Below, piece by piece: positions 16,600-26,889 of a stretch of DNA of 44,406 bases. The position numbers were made by a program, and so were the translations under genes. The notes beneath the pieces are model-generated. The model did no database searches and was not told the origin of the DNA. It saw only the letters and a program-made list of their open reading frames with translations. How positions within the stretch are numbered: the first letter of the stretch is position 1; every line of letters starts with the position of its first letter. The stretch is from Comamonadaceae bacterium (GTDB lineage: Bacteria > Pseudomonadota > Gammaproteobacteria > Burkholderiales > Burkholderiaceae_C). The stretch lies in contig CANBYM010000012.1 in assembly GCA_947373605.1 (NCBI GenBank), positions 1 to 44,406 of the forward strand. Reading direction: 5' to 3'.

Positions 16600-19500
16600 C
16601 TACCGCGCCAGCAGCGCTGCGTTGCCGCCTGCGGCGGTGGTGTTGACCGTGACGGTTTGCTCCGCGCAGAAACGGTACAAATAGTGCGGCCCACCGGCCT
16701 TGGGCCCGGTACCACTCAAGCCTTCACCACCGAAGGGCTGTACGCCCACGACAGCACCGATCATGTTGCGGTTGATGTACACATTGCCGGTGTGCGCCGC
16801 TCGGGCCAAGGCATGGGCGCGCGAATCAATGCGTGTCTGGATGCCCAAGGTCAGGCCGTAGCCCAGGGCATTGACCCGCGCAATCACGTCAGACGGGTCG
16901 CCGTCCCAGCGCACAATTTGCAGCACCGGGCCGAAGATTTCGGCGCGCACCTCGTCAATAGAGCCAACCTCAAAGGCCTGTGGCGCAATCAGGTTGGCGG
17001 GCTTGGCATTGGTGCCAACGCTTGCCGCAGGCAAGAGCACCCTGGCTTGCGATTGAAGACGCTGGATGTGGCGGCTGATGTTGTCAAACGCGTCACGGTC
17101 GATGACCGGGCCGACATCGGTGTCGAGCGCAGCGGGGTCACCGCTCACCAGCTCTTTGGCAGCGCCCTGGATCATGGCAATCACGTGGTCGGCAATGGCT
17201 GAGTGCACGCATAAAAGGCGCAAAGCGGAGCAACGCTGCCCCGCAGAACGGAATGCGCTCGTGACCACCGCATCCACCACCTGTTCGGGCAAGGCCGTGG
17301 AGTCCACCACCATCGCGTTGATGCCACCCGTCTCAGCAATCAGCGGAACAATGGGGCCGTCTTTGGCAGCCAGTGCGCGTTGAATAATTTTGGCCACTTG
17401 GGTGGAGCCGGTAAACACCACGCCGGCCACGGCTGTTTGCGCGACCAAAGCCGCACCTACGGTTTCACCGGCACCCTGCAGCAGTTGCAAGGCATCCTGC
17501 GGAACACCGGCTGCATGCAGCAGATCCACAGCCATTTGAGCTACACCGGGCGTTTGTTCCGCAGGTTTGGCCAGTACCGAGTTACCCGTGGCCAGCGCAG
17601 CCGCCACCTGCCCGGCAAAAATGGCCAGTGGGAAGTTCCAGGGGCTGATGCAGACCCACACCCCACGAGCAGTCAGACGCAGCGTGTTGGTTTCACCGGT
17701 CACACCAAAGGTCCATTGCACATTGGCATGCGCGCCATGCACCTGCGGCATGGCGATGGGCTGCATGATGCGCTCGGCTTCGTCGGCGTAGTAGCGCAAA
17801 AAGTCCACCGCCTCGCGCACTTCGGCCACCGCGTCGCCCCATGTCTTAAACGCTTCTTTAACCAGTACGGCACACAGCGCAGGTGTTTGCGCCAGCATGG
17901 CGTCCGCAGCGCGACGCAGGATGGCGGCGCGCTCAGACACCGCAGTGGTACTCCAACGCTGGAATGCAACGGCGCTCGCGGCATAGGCAGCGGGGATCTT
18001 ATCGACGTTGTATGGCGCAACAACAGGCACCGCTTGCGTTGTCAATGCTGCAAGCAAGGGTTCCCGCATGGTGGGCACGGTGAGGTCAAGCCCCGTACTG
18101 TTTTTGCGGGCGCCCTCATGCGCGCCGAACAAATCTACGGGCATGGGCAGGGAAGATTGCGGTTCCAGGCGCAGGGGCGAAATCAGAAGCTCCTGCATGC
18201 CAACCGACTCGTCGGCCAACTGATGCACGAAAGAAGAGTTCGCGCCGTTTTCCAGGAGGCGGCGTACCAGGTAGGCCAACAGATCGCGGTGTGCGCCCAC
18301 CGGAGCGTAGACGCGGCAGGCAATGAGCGGGTTCTTCAGCACCTCGCGGTACACGCCTTCGCCCATGCCGTGCAAACGTTGCAACTCAAACGCACCACCG
18401 GTTCGCGCCGCCATTTGCAAGATAGCCGCAATCGTTGCTGCGTTATGGGTAGCGAACTGCGGGTATACGGCGTCTGGCGCGTCCAGCAGCGCGCGGGCAC
18501 AGGCCAGATAAGAAATATCGGTGTGGTGCTTGTGGGTGAACACGGGGTAGGCAGGCAAACCCAACTCCTGCGCGCGCTTGATTTCCGCATCCCAATACGC
18601 GCCCTTCACGAGCCGGCACATCAGGCGGACTTTGTATTTGCGGCCCAAGGCTGCCACCGCGTCGATCAACTCCAAAGCACGCGTCTGGTAGGCCTGCATG
18701 GCCAAGCCGAACCCTGTCCACTGCGGGTAGTGCTGAGATACCTTGGCGATCAAAGCTTCGAGAACATCCAGGGAAATTTCCAGACGATCCACCTCTTCAG
18801 CGTCTATCGTCAGGTTGATGTTGGCGCGGGCGGCCAGTTCACACAAACCCCAGACGCGGGGCACCAGTTCGTTCATGACCCGCTGACTTTGCGCGTCTTC
18901 GTAACGCGGATGCAATGCGCTGAGTTTGATAGAGATGCCATCGTTGCTTTCCAGCGGACCGGTCGTGCTGCTGTGCTGGGCGATAAAGTTGATCGCGTCG
19001 GTGTAACTCTTGAGGTAATTCAGCGCATCCGCATCGGTTCGCGCGCCCTCACCCAGCATGTCGTAGGAGTAACGCAAGTTGGCCTTCTTGCGAGCCGCAT
19101 TGGCCTCCACCATGGCTTCCGCCATGGTTTGGCCCAGCACAAACTGGCGTCCCAGCAGTTGCACCGCGCGCAAAGTGGCCGCCACGACGGTACGTGCTCC
19201 CAGCTTGGCCATCAATCCCGGCTCAGATGGGGCCGCGCCGCTGCCTTGTGACTCCGGCAAAAAATACTTTGACATGGAAATGGCGGTACTGCTCAAACGC
19301 GCCAGCACCTTATCGCCGCTACCGTCGAAGTCGGCACGCCCCAGCTGGTCGGCCGTGAGCGCAATTGCGGTTTCGGCATCGGGCACACGCAGCAAGGCCT
19401 CGGCCAATCGCATGAGCGCCAGGCCCTCGGCACTGGAAATGGGGTATTCCTTGAGCAGGCTCTCCATGGCCCAAAACGGCGGAGGATTGTCGCGCACTGA

Positions 19501-19629
19501 CTGCACCCAGGGGCTCGCGACTTTGGCAGCGTCGGCCCAATCCAAAGCGGACTGCAGCAGGGCAAGTCGCTGGGCGACCACTTCGGATTCGGCACGGTAG
19601 GGAAAAGGCAAACGCTGATGAGTCAACAT
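16600..19629 (-). CDS. putA: Bifunctional proline dehydrogenase / P5C dehydrogenase PutA
   Basis: A 1009-residue bifunctional enzyme oxidising proline to glutamate. The ATG at 19629 is chosen because GAGGA lies 6 bases upstream; the frame opens 7 codons earlier without support. The proline dehydrogenase barrel occupies about 150-470, with [19 protein letters not shown] and [16 protein letters not shown] as FAD/proline-binding motifs. The aldehyde dehydrogenase occupies about 500-1000: [48 protein letters not shown] (general base Glu) and [12 protein letters not shown] (catalytic Cys). There is no ribbon-helix-helix DNA-binding domain and no C-terminal extension, so this is the short PutA type that cannot repress its own gene. 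Control is likely by the divergent Lrp-type regulator. Confidence 0.95.
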   Translation of the reverse strand: MLTHQRLPFPYRAESEVVAQRLALLQSALDWADAAKVASPWVQSVRDNPPPFWAMESLLKEYPISSAEGLALMRLAEALLRVPDAETAIALTADQLGRADFDGSGDKVLARLSSTAISMSKYFLPESQGSGAAPSEPGLMAKLGARTVVAATLRAVQLLGRQFVLGQTMAEAMVEANAARKKANLRYSYDMLGEGARTDADALNYLKSYTDAINFIAQHSSTTGPLESNDGISIKLSALHPRYEDAQSQRVMNELVPRVWGLCELAARANINLTIDAEEVDRLEISLDVLEALIAKVSQHYPQWTGFGLAMQAYQTRALELIDAVAALGRKYKVRLMCRLVKGAYWDAEIKRAQELGLPAYPVFTHKHHTDISYLACARALLDAPDAVYPQFATHNAATIAAILQMAARTGGAFELQRLHGMGEGVYREVLKNPLIACRVYAPVGAHRDLLAYLVRRLLENGANSSFVHQLADESVGMQELLISPLRLEPQSSLPMPVDLFGAHEGARKNSTGLDLTVPTMREPLLAALTTQAVPVVAPYNVDKIPAAYAASAVAFQRWSTTAVSERAAILRRAADAMLAQTPALCAVLVKEAFKTWGDAVAEVREAVDFLRYYADEAERIMQPIAMPQVHGAHANVQWTFGVTGETNTLRLTARGVWVCISPWNFPLAIFAGQVAAALATGNSVLAKPAEQTPGVAQMAVDLLHAAGVPQDALQLLQGAGETVGAALVAQTAVAGVVFTGSTQVAKIIQRALAAKDGPIVPLIAETGGINAMVVDSTALPEQVVDAVVTSAFRSAGQRCSALRLLCVHSAIADHVIAMIQGAAKELVSGDPAALDTDVGPVIDRDAFDNISRHIQRLQSQARVLLPAASVGTNAKPANLIAPQAFEVGSIDEVRAEIFGPVLQIVRWDGDPSDVIARVNALGYGLTLGIQTRIDSRAHALARAAHTGNVYINRNMIGAVVGVQPFGGEGLSGTGPKAGGPHYLYRFCAEQTVTVNTTAAGGNAALLAR

Positions 19630-19958
19630 GAAAAGTCCTCGCAAATTCAATATGCAGCTATTTTTGGTGAAATCTCGTTGAGCATTGTTCTGATCTCACG
19701 CAGTTTGAAACAATAAAAAACCAACTTCAGGGGTCCGATACCAGATTTCCTGACGGCATGGATTTTTGTATCAACATTCCATCAAATATCTGACTAATAT
19801 TTTTCAAAAACCGGCGAATGCCGTAGCATATGGACTGCGTCAGAACTTTCTGTCCTTATCCAAGACGAACCCGCATCCCCAAAGGCAGTGTCGTTCCGGA
19901 TGGGGAGATAGTGCGCATTTTTTCTACCTTCACCCCGATACATCAAGGAAAACGCCTC
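19630..19958. promoter_or_regulatory. Divergent putA / Lrp-type regulator control region
   Basis: A 329-base spacer between two divergent starts. Its middle (about 19660-19820) is clearly more AT-rich than the flanking genes, with A/T tracts and a CAAATATCTGACTAATATTTTTC patch made of pieces such as CAAATATCTG (19793 onwards). Lrp-type regulators bind such loosely conserved AT-rich sites, so this should hold both promoters and the regulator's binding sites. No single perfect palindrome stands out. Confidence 0.5.
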
Positions 19959-20444
19959 ATGGCACATGCATCTAACGGCCGCGCAGATTTGGACCGCATC
20001 GACCTCAAAATCCTCACCTGCCTGCAGGAAGATGGACGCATTTCCAATCTCAAACTGGCCGAGACCGTTGCACTTTCACCCACGGCAGTGTTGTCGCGGG
20101 TCCAACGTCTGACCAAAGATGATTACATCCTTGGGTATGAGGCGCGCCTGAACCCGCTCAAGCTTGACGCCGGAATGATGGTATTCGTTGAAGTGATTTT
20201 GGATCGCACGACACCCAATGTGTTTGACGCCTTTAAGGCCGCCGTGCAAGTACACGCTGAAATTCTGGAATGCCACATGGTGGCGGGTGGATTTGATTAC
20301 CTGCTCAAAACCCGCGTGGCCGACATGATCTCCTACCGCGAGTTTGCAGGCACCGTGCTGTGGCAACTACCCGGGGTGCGTGAAACCCGCACCTACGCCG
20401 TGATGGAAGAGGTCAAGGACACCACGCATCTCAAGCTGATGTAA
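19959..20444 (+). CDS. Lrp/AsnC-family regulator, likely of putA
   Basis: A 161-residue Lrp-type regulator. The ATG at 19959 has AAGGAA 8 bases upstream; the frame is open further but that part is unlike the family. The N-terminus begins LDRIDLKILTCLQEDGRISN, then the helix-turn-helix LKLAETVALSPTAVLSRVQRL; the C-terminal effector (RAM) domain follows, with ILECHMVAGGFDYLLKTRV and LPGVRETRTYAVMEEVK. Lrp-type PutR proteins next to putA activate it in response to proline in several proteobacteria, and the divergent layout here fits. The effector is inferred from position. Its 3' end overlaps the end of the convergent yggS gene by 14 bases. Confidence 0.9.
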   Translation: MAHASNGRADLDRIDLKILTCLQEDGRISNLKLAETVALSPTAVLSRVQRLTKDDYILGYEARLNPLKLDAGMMVFVEVILDRTTPNVFDAFKAAVQVHAEILECHMVAGGFDYLLKTRVADMISYREFAGTVLWQLPGVRETRTYAVMEEVKDTTHLKLM

Positions 20445-21138
20445 ACCCAGTCGGGTAGGCACGCCCACCAAATATGGCCGTGCCGACCCGCACCATAGTA
20501 CTGCCGCTTTGAACGGCGGCCTCCAGATCAGCCGTCATTCCCATCGACAGCGTATCAAGCTTGAGGCCCTGAGCCTTGAGCGCGTCGAACACTGCTTTTG
20601 CCTTGCGGTGCACCGCACAGGCCGATTCAAAATCGGCGGCGGGCTCGGGAATGGTCATGATGCCGCGCAAATAAAGCCCGGGCAATTCAGCCACAGAGCG
20701 CGCCAGCGAGAGCGCATCGGCTGGCGCGACACCGCCCTTGTTGGTGCCGCCGTCCACATTGACCTGAATACAAATTTGCAAAGGCGCCAGACCGGCGGGC
20801 CGTTGTTCACTCAGGCGCTGGGCAATTTTGAGGCGGTCTACCGAGTGCACCCAATCAAAATGTTGGGCTACCAGTCGCGTTTTGTTGCTCTGGATAGGGC
20901 CGATGCAGTGCCATTCAATACCCAGCCCGCTCAGTGCATTGATTTTGTCCACGCCCTCCTGGATGTAGTTTTCGCCAAACGCTTTTTGCCCCGTATCCAA
21001 GGCCTCGCGCACTGCATCGGTGCCAAAAGTTTTGGAAACCGCCAATAAAAGCACTTCTTCGGGTTGGCGTCCCGTCCGGGCGCATGCCGTATCAATGCGG
21101 GCGCGTACCCTCTGGAGATTGTCTGCAATCATGGTCAT
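20431..21138 (-). CDS. yggS: YggS/PLPBP-family pyridoxal phosphate homeostasis protein
   Basis: A 235-residue single-barrel PLP-binding protein related to the alanine racemase N-domain. LLLAVSKTFG carries the PLP lysine; FGENYIQEGVDKI, WHCIGPIQSNKTR and SMGMTADLEAAVQSGSTMVR are diagnostic of the family. It buffers PLP and affects amino-acid and vitamin B6 balance; it has no known enzyme activity. The start at 21138 (MTMIADN) or two codons later fits the family; the frame extends upstream into pilT and is not real there. The divergent pilT start is only 43 bases away. A yggS-pilT neighbourhood is common in proteobacteria. Confidence 0.92.
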   Translation of the reverse strand: MTMIADNLQRVRARIDTACARTGRQPEEVLLLAVSKTFGTDAVREALDTGQKAFGENYIQEGVDKINALSGLGIEWHCIGPIQSNKTRLVAQHFDWVHSVDRLKIAQRLSEQRPAGLAPLQICIQVNVDGGTNKGGVAPADALSLARSVAELPGLYLRGIMTIPEPAADFESACAVHRKAKAVFDALKAQGLKLDTLSMGMTADLEAAVQSGSTMVRVGTAIFGGRAYPTGFTSA

Positions 21139-21181
21139 AATGCCCAAGCGTATCAAACTATATGAATTGAGAGAGGTCTTC

Positions 21182-22225
21182 GTGGACATCACCCAACTGC
21201 TTGCCTTCAGCGTTAAAAATAAAGCATCCGATCTACATTTATCTGCTGGTTTGCCCCCCATGATTCGCGTACACGGTGATGTGCGACGCATCAACGTCGA
21301 GCCGCTTGACCACAAGCAAGTCCACGGCATGGTGTACGACATCATGAACGACACGCAACGCAAGCACTACGAAGAATTTCTGGAAATCGATTACTCCTTC
21401 GAAATTGATGGGCTAGCCCGCTTCCGGGTGAACGCGTTTAACCACCAGCGTGGTGCCGGCGCGGTGTTCCGTACCATTCCAAGCAAAATTTTGTCGCTTG
21501 AACAACTCAACGCCCCGAAAATTTTCGGCGACCTGGCCCTCAAACCGCGCGGTATGGTGCTGGTGACAGGTCCAACAGGTTCCGGCAAATCCACCACGCT
21601 GGCGGCGATGGTGAACTACCTCAACGAAACTGAGTTCGGCCACATTCTGACCGTGGAAGATCCGATCGAGTTTGTGCACGAGTCAAAAAAGTGCCTGATT
21701 AACCAGCGCGAGGTTGGACCGCACACACTGTCATTTGCGGCCGCTTTGAAGTCCGCACTGCGGGAGGATCCGGATGCCATTCTGGTGGGTGAAATGCGCG
21801 ACCTGGAAACCATTCGCCTTGCCATGACGGCGGCGGAAACAGGCCACCTTGTGTTTGGCACGCTGCACACTTCGAGTGCCGCCAAAACGATTGACCGGAT
21901 CATTGACGTATTTCCTGCCGATGAAAAGGAAATGGTGCGCGCCATGTTGTCCGAGTCGCTGCAGGCGGTTATTTCGCAAACCCTGTGCAAAACCAAAGAC
22001 GGTCAAGGACGGGTTGCTGCCCACGAAATCATGCTGGGCACCAGCGCCATCCGCAATCTGATCCGCGAAGCCAAAGTGGCACAAATGTATTCCAGTATTC
22101 AAACCGGTAACAGCGTTGGCATGCAGACGCTGGACCAGAATCTGTCAGACCTTGTCAAGCGCAACATCATCAGCCCGGCAGAGGCGCGCAGCAAGGCCAA
22201 GATTCCAGAGAATTTCCCCGGCTAA
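21182..22225 (+). CDS. pilT: Type IV pilus retraction ATPase PilT
   Basis: A 347-residue secretion-type hexameric ATPase that powers pilus retraction and twitching motility. The GTG at 21182 (VDITQLLAFSVKNKASDLHL) is chosen because GAGAGG lies 5 bases upstream and the product then has the normal PilT length. Motifs: Walker A GPTGSGKSTT (130-139), Asp box ILTVEDPIEF, Walker B ILVGEMRD, His box GHLVFGTLHTSSAAKTIDR, and the PilT C-terminal motif AIRNLIREAK, important for retraction. PilU follows 29 bases downstream. Confidence 0.96.
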   Translation: MDITQLLAFSVKNKASDLHLSAGLPPMIRVHGDVRRINVEPLDHKQVHGMVYDIMNDTQRKHYEEFLEIDYSFEIDGLARFRVNAFNHQRGAGAVFRTIPSKILSLEQLNAPKIFGDLALKPRGMVLVTGPTGSGKSTTLAAMVNYLNETEFGHILTVEDPIEFVHESKKCLINQREVGPHTLSFAAALKSALREDPDAILVGEMRDLETIRLAMTAAETGHLVFGTLHTSSAAKTIDRIIDVFPADEKEMVRAMLSESLQAVISQTLCKTKDGQGRVAAHEIMLGTSAIRNLIREAKVAQMYSSIQTGNSVGMQTLDQNLSDLVKRNIISPAEARSKAKIPENFPG

Positions 22226-22254
22226 AAGCCCATTCAATATCAGGGAGCAACGAT

Positions 22255-23391
22255 ATGGAACGCGACCAGGCAACCAAATTTATCAACGACTTACTGCGCC
22301 TCATGGTCAGCCGCAACGGTAGTGACTTGTTTATTACCGCGGACTTCCCGCCCGCTATCAAGGTGGACGGCAAGGTTACCAAAGTGTCGCCCCAGCCGCT
22401 GAACGCCGCGCACACGATGGCGCTGGCACGGTCCATCATGAGCGACAAACAAATTGCCGACTTTGAGCGCAGCAAAGAGGGTAACTTCGCCATTGCGCCA
22501 CCCAACATCGGCCGTTTCCGGGTCAATGTGTTTATCCAGCAGGGCAAAGTGGGTCTGGTGCTGCGCGTGATTCCTGCAACCTTGCCCACGATAGACGGTC
22601 TGGGTGTGCCCCAGGTGTTGAAAGAGGTGGTGCAATCCAAGCGCGGCCTTTGCATTATGGTCGGCTCCACGGGTTCGGGTAAATCGACCACGCTGGCAGC
22701 CATGGTGGATTGGCGAAACGAGAACTCCTATGGCCACATCATCACCGTGGAAGATCCGATCGAGTTTGTGCATGCGCACAAAAACTGCGTAGTCACGCAG
22801 CGCGAAGTGGGGCTGGACACTGACAGCTGGGAAGCCGCACTGAAAAACACACTGCGTCAGGCGCCCGATGTGATTCTGATGGGAGAGTTGCGGGACCGCG
22901 AAACCATGGAGCATGCGGTAGCATTTGCGGAAACCGGCCACCTTTGTTTGGCCACACTGCATGCCAACAGTGCAAACCAGGCCCTGGATCGCATTATCAA
23001 CTTCTTCCCCGAAGAGCGCCGCAGCCAGTTGCTGATGGACTTGTCGCTGAACCTCAAGGCCTTGGTATCGCAACGTCTGATCCCAAAACAGGACGGGAAA
23101 GGCCGTGTCGCTGCGGTAGAGATCTTGATCAACTCACCACTGATTTCCGACCTGATCTTCAAGGGCGAAGTCTCTGAGATCAAAGAGATCATGAAGAAAA
23201 GCCGCAACTCGGGCATGCAGACGTTTGACCAGGCGTTGTTTGACCTTTATGAATCCAATGCCATCACCTACGAAGATGCATTGCGCAACGCCGACTCGCT
23301 CAACGATTTGCGACTGCAAATTAAACTCAACAGCCAACGCGGCAAATCCAACGACCTATCTGCGGGAACTGAAAACCTCGCCATCATGTAA
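22255..23391 (+). CDS. pilU: Type IV pilus PilT-like ATPase PilU
   Basis: A 378-residue paralogue of PilT that assists retraction under load. Walker A STGSGKSTTL, Asp box IITVEDPIEF, Walker B VILMGELRDRETM and His box GHLCLATLHANSANQALDRI are all intact. Compared with PilT it has the C-terminal extension typical of PilU. AGGGAGC lies upstream of the ATG at normal spacing. It follows pilT by 29 bases on the same strand, the usual pilTU operon. Three bases separate its stop from the next gene, which may be read through from the same transcript. Confidence 0.95.
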   Translation: MERDQATKFINDLLRLMVSRNGSDLFITADFPPAIKVDGKVTKVSPQPLNAAHTMALARSIMSDKQIADFERSKEGNFAIAPPNIGRFRVNVFIQQGKVGLVLRVIPATLPTIDGLGVPQVLKEVVQSKRGLCIMVGSTGSGKSTTLAAMVDWRNENSYGHIITVEDPIEFVHAHKNCVVTQREVGLDTDSWEAALKNTLRQAPDVILMGELRDRETMEHAVAFAETGHLCLATLHANSANQALDRIINFFPEERRSQLLMDLSLNLKALVSQRLIPKQDGKGRVAAVEILINSPLISDLIFKGEVSEIKEIMKKSRNSGMQTFDQALFDLYESNAITYEDALRNADSLNDLRLQIKLNSQRGKSNDLSAGTENLAIM

Positions 23392-23394
23392 TTT

Positions 23395-24321
23395 ATGTCC
23401 AACATCAACGCAAAAACCTACGAATCTTCTACCCCCACCACCGTTGCATTTCTTGGCTTGGGTGTCATGGGTTACCCCATGGCAGGCCACTTGGCCAGCG
23501 CAGGTCATCAAGTCTCTGTTTACAACCGTACGGCCACCAAATCGCAAGCCTGGTGTGCAGAATTTGCCAGCGCCAAAAGCAGCCAGGGTGAACACCGCCA
23601 CGCTGCCACCCCGCGCGAGGCAGTGCAGGGTGTAGATATTGTTTTCTGCTGTGTCGGCAACGATGAAGACTTGCGTAGCGTCACCATGGGACCCGATGGC
23701 GCGTTTTCGGGCATGAAGCCCGGTGCCATTTTTGTTGACCACACCACGGCATCCGCCAGCATCGCGCGCGAACTCAGCGCAGCAGCCACCCAAGCCGGTT
23801 TGCACTTTGTCGACGCTCCGGTATCGGGCGGCCAGGCGGGTGCACAAAACGGCCTGCTTACGGTCATGTGCGGTGGCGACAGTGCTGCCTTTGATGCCGC
23901 AAAACCTGTAGGCATGGCGTTTTCGCGTGCGTTTACGTTGCTTGGAGAGAGCGGCGCCGGTCAACTTGCCAAGATGGTGAACCAGATTTGCATTGCGGGT
24001 CTGGTGCAAGGTTTGTCCGAAGCCGTAGCTTTCGGTCAGCGCGCCGGACTGGACATGAATCAGGTGCTGGATGTCATCGGTAAGGGCGCTGCCCAAAGCT
24101 GGCAACTGGACAACCGTGGCAAGACCATGGTAGCGGATAAATTTGACTTCGGCTTTGCGGTGGACTGGATGCGTAAAGACCTGGGGCTGGTGCTGGACGA
24201 GGCCAAACGCAACGGCGCTCGCCTGCCGGTCACGGCACTGGTCGATCAGTTTTATGCCGACGTACAGCAAATGGGTGGCAAACGCTGGGATACTTCCAGC
24301 CTGATCAAGCGCTTGAAGTAA
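23395..24321 (+). CDS. NAD(P)-dependent beta-hydroxyacid dehydrogenase
   Basis: A 308-residue member of the 3-hydroxyisobutyrate dehydrogenase / tartronate semialdehyde reductase family. The Rossmann motif VAFLGLGVMGYPMAGHLASA begins at about residue 18, followed by YNRTATKS, which suggests NADP preference because an Arg follows the strand. DAPVSGGQAGAQNG is the substrate-binding signature, and the Lys in GQLAKMVNQICIAGLVQGL is the catalytic lysine. The C-terminal KDLGLVLDEAKRNGARLPV helix is typical. Substrate is unknown; glyoxylate/succinic semialdehyde reductase is one option. It begins 3 bases after pilU, probably only through compaction. Confidence 0.88.
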   Translation: MSNINAKTYESSTPTTVAFLGLGVMGYPMAGHLASAGHQVSVYNRTATKSQAWCAEFASAKSSQGEHRHAATPREAVQGVDIVFCCVGNDEDLRSVTMGPDGAFSGMKPGAIFVDHTTASASIARELSAAATQAGLHFVDAPVSGGQAGAQNGLLTVMCGGDSAAFDAAKPVGMAFSRAFTLLGESGAGQLAKMVNQICIAGLVQGLSEAVAFGQRAGLDMNQVLDVIGKGAAQSWQLDNRGKTMVADKFDFGFAVDWMRKDLGLVLDEAKRNGARLPVTALVDQFYADVQQMGGKRWDTSSLIKRLK

Positions 24322-24330
24322 TCAGGCTTT
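24298..24330 (+). terminator. Hairpin at the stop of the dehydrogenase gene
   Basis: AGCCTGAT (24298-24305) and ATCAGGCT (24321-24328) form a perfect 8-bp stem around a 15-base loop that contains the palindrome CAAGCGCTTG, with TTT at the end. It overlaps the stop codon. The T-run is short, so it is a weak candidate. Confidence 0.35.
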
Positions 24331-24408
24331 GACGACAGAAAAAAGGGCCTGAAGCTTCCTAGCGTTCGGTTAATGTGAAAATTAGTTGGCTGAAAATTGT
24401 GCGAAGCC

Positions 24409-24438
24409 CTTCATATTGCAAGTTATGAAGTGCTTTTT
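24409..24438 (+). terminator. Hairpin plus T5, end of the pil/dehydrogenase transcript
   Basis: CTTCATA (24409-24415) pairs with TATGAAG (24424-24430) around an 8-base loop, and TTTTT follows at 24434-24438. It lies 88 bases after the dehydrogenase stop and would separate it from the toxin-antitoxin unit. Confidence 0.45.
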
Positions 24439-24494
24439 CGTGGAATGGAGAGCAAGTGCCTCTTCGACGAATTAGTGGCACATGGCAATCACTT

Positions 24495-24517
24495 TGGCTT
24501 AAATAGCCATTAAGCCA
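24495..24517 (+). promoter_or_regulatory. Palindromic operator candidate for the toxin-antitoxin unit
   Basis: TGGCTTAA (24495-24502) and TTAAGCCA (24510-24517) are perfect inverted repeats 7 bases apart, ending 12 bases before the antitoxin ATG. A TTAAAT -10-like hexamer (24499-24504) overlaps the left arm. Type II antitoxins repress their own promoter through such palindromes. The ribosome-binding site GGAA (24521-24524) follows directly. Confidence 0.6.
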
Positions 24518-24529
24518 TATGGAATAAAC

Positions 24530-24799
24530 ATGCATGTCACAGCAACCCAAGCCAAGAATCGTTTTGGTGCCATTTGCGCCCAAGCCAAAACTGAGCCTGT
24601 CTTTGTTGAAAAGGATGGGCGAATTGACACTGTCATCCTGTCGGCAAAGCAGTTTTCCGAATTGCAGGCAGCCAAAAGCATCGAATCGTTGTCGCAACGA
24701 AAGGCGCAGTTCGAGCAATCGCACAGTGCTTGGCTTGCCGAGCAAAACCAGCGTTTTGAATCGCATGGGCTGTGGTGCGACGACATGCGCCTCTGGTAA
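24530..24799 (+). CDS. Phd/YefM-type antitoxin
   Basis: An 89-residue type II antitoxin. The N-terminus (MHVTATQAKNRFGAICAQAK, then TEPVFVEKDGRIDTVILSAK) has the Phd/YefM fold: a short strand, the AKNRFG helix, a two-stranded hairpin with the family's EKDGR-type turn, and then a helix. The tail from about residue 50 is helical and charged and ends in LWCDDMRLW; this part should wrap and block the toxin. The N-terminal half should bind the palindrome just upstream. The CcdB-type toxin starts 6 bases after its stop. CcdB usually pairs with CcdA, a different fold, so this is a mixed module. Confidence 0.82.
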   Translation: MHVTATQAKNRFGAICAQAKTEPVFVEKDGRIDTVILSAKQFSELQAAKSIESLSQRKAQFEQSHSAWLAEQNQRFESHGLWCDDMRLW

Positions 24800-24805
24800 G
24801 CCGGT

Positions 24806-25120
24806 ATGCAGTTTGATATTTATGAAAACCCCAGCCCGCGTATGCGCGATGTCTATCCCTTTGTGGTAGACGTGCAAAGCAACTTACTCAGCGCACTTGC
24901 CACGCGCATGGTGGTGCCGTTGGCCGTCACGAGCCTTTCCGCCAAAGATCTTCCACAGCGGATGTGCCCAATCATCACGGTCAACAATAAGACATTGATG
25001 CTGGTGCCATTTAAAGCTGCACCGTTGGACAAGCGATTGCTCAGAATAGAAATCGCATCAGTGCTTGAGCGTTCATACAAAATCATCGCAGCAATGGCTT
25101 CGGTGTTGATCGGCATTTAA
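24806..25120 (+). CDS. CcdB-type toxin
   Basis: A 104-residue CcdB-family protein. [20 protein letters not shown] followed by [20 protein letters not shown] is the CcdB hallmark, and [20 protein letters not shown] and the C-terminal helix follow in order. CcdB proteins poison DNA gyrase; in F-plasmid CcdB the last three residues Trp-Gly-Ile contact GyrA. Here the end is Ile-Gly-Ile, so the Trp is replaced, which may weaken or alter target binding. It lies 6 bases after the antitoxin. Chromosomal setting between housekeeping genes; no mobility genes adjoin. Confidence 0.85.
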   Translation: MQFDIYENPSPRMRDVYPFVVDVQSNLLSALATRMVVPLAVTSLSAKDLPQRMCPIITVNNKTLMLVPFKAAPLDKRLLRIEIASVLERSYKIIAAMASVLIGI

Positions 25121-25189
25121 AACGCCCAATACCTTTCGATCGGGAGCGGTTTTGAGAATCGCCAACCGTTTTCAACAACTCAACTGAAC

Positions 25190-25215
25190 GGCTGATGAAG
25201 CTTCAGCCCCTTTTT
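25190..25215 (+). terminator. Intrinsic terminator after the toxin gene
   Basis: GGCTGA (25190-25195) pairs with TCAGCC (25203-25208) around a 7-base loop, and TTTTT follows at 25211-25215. It lies 69 bases past the toxin stop and directly before the end of the convergent dolP gene. Confidence 0.65.
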
Positions 25216-25222
25216 GTTTCAA

Positions 25223-26885
<1,663 letters not shown>

Positions 26886-26889
26886 TGTT

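Noticed and set aside
17380-19251. A 623-codon open frame on the plus strand
   Set aside because: It is entirely antisense to putA, which has complete catalytic motifs. Long antisense frames are common opposite GC-rich genes, and its product is low-complexity and His/Gln/Arg-rich.
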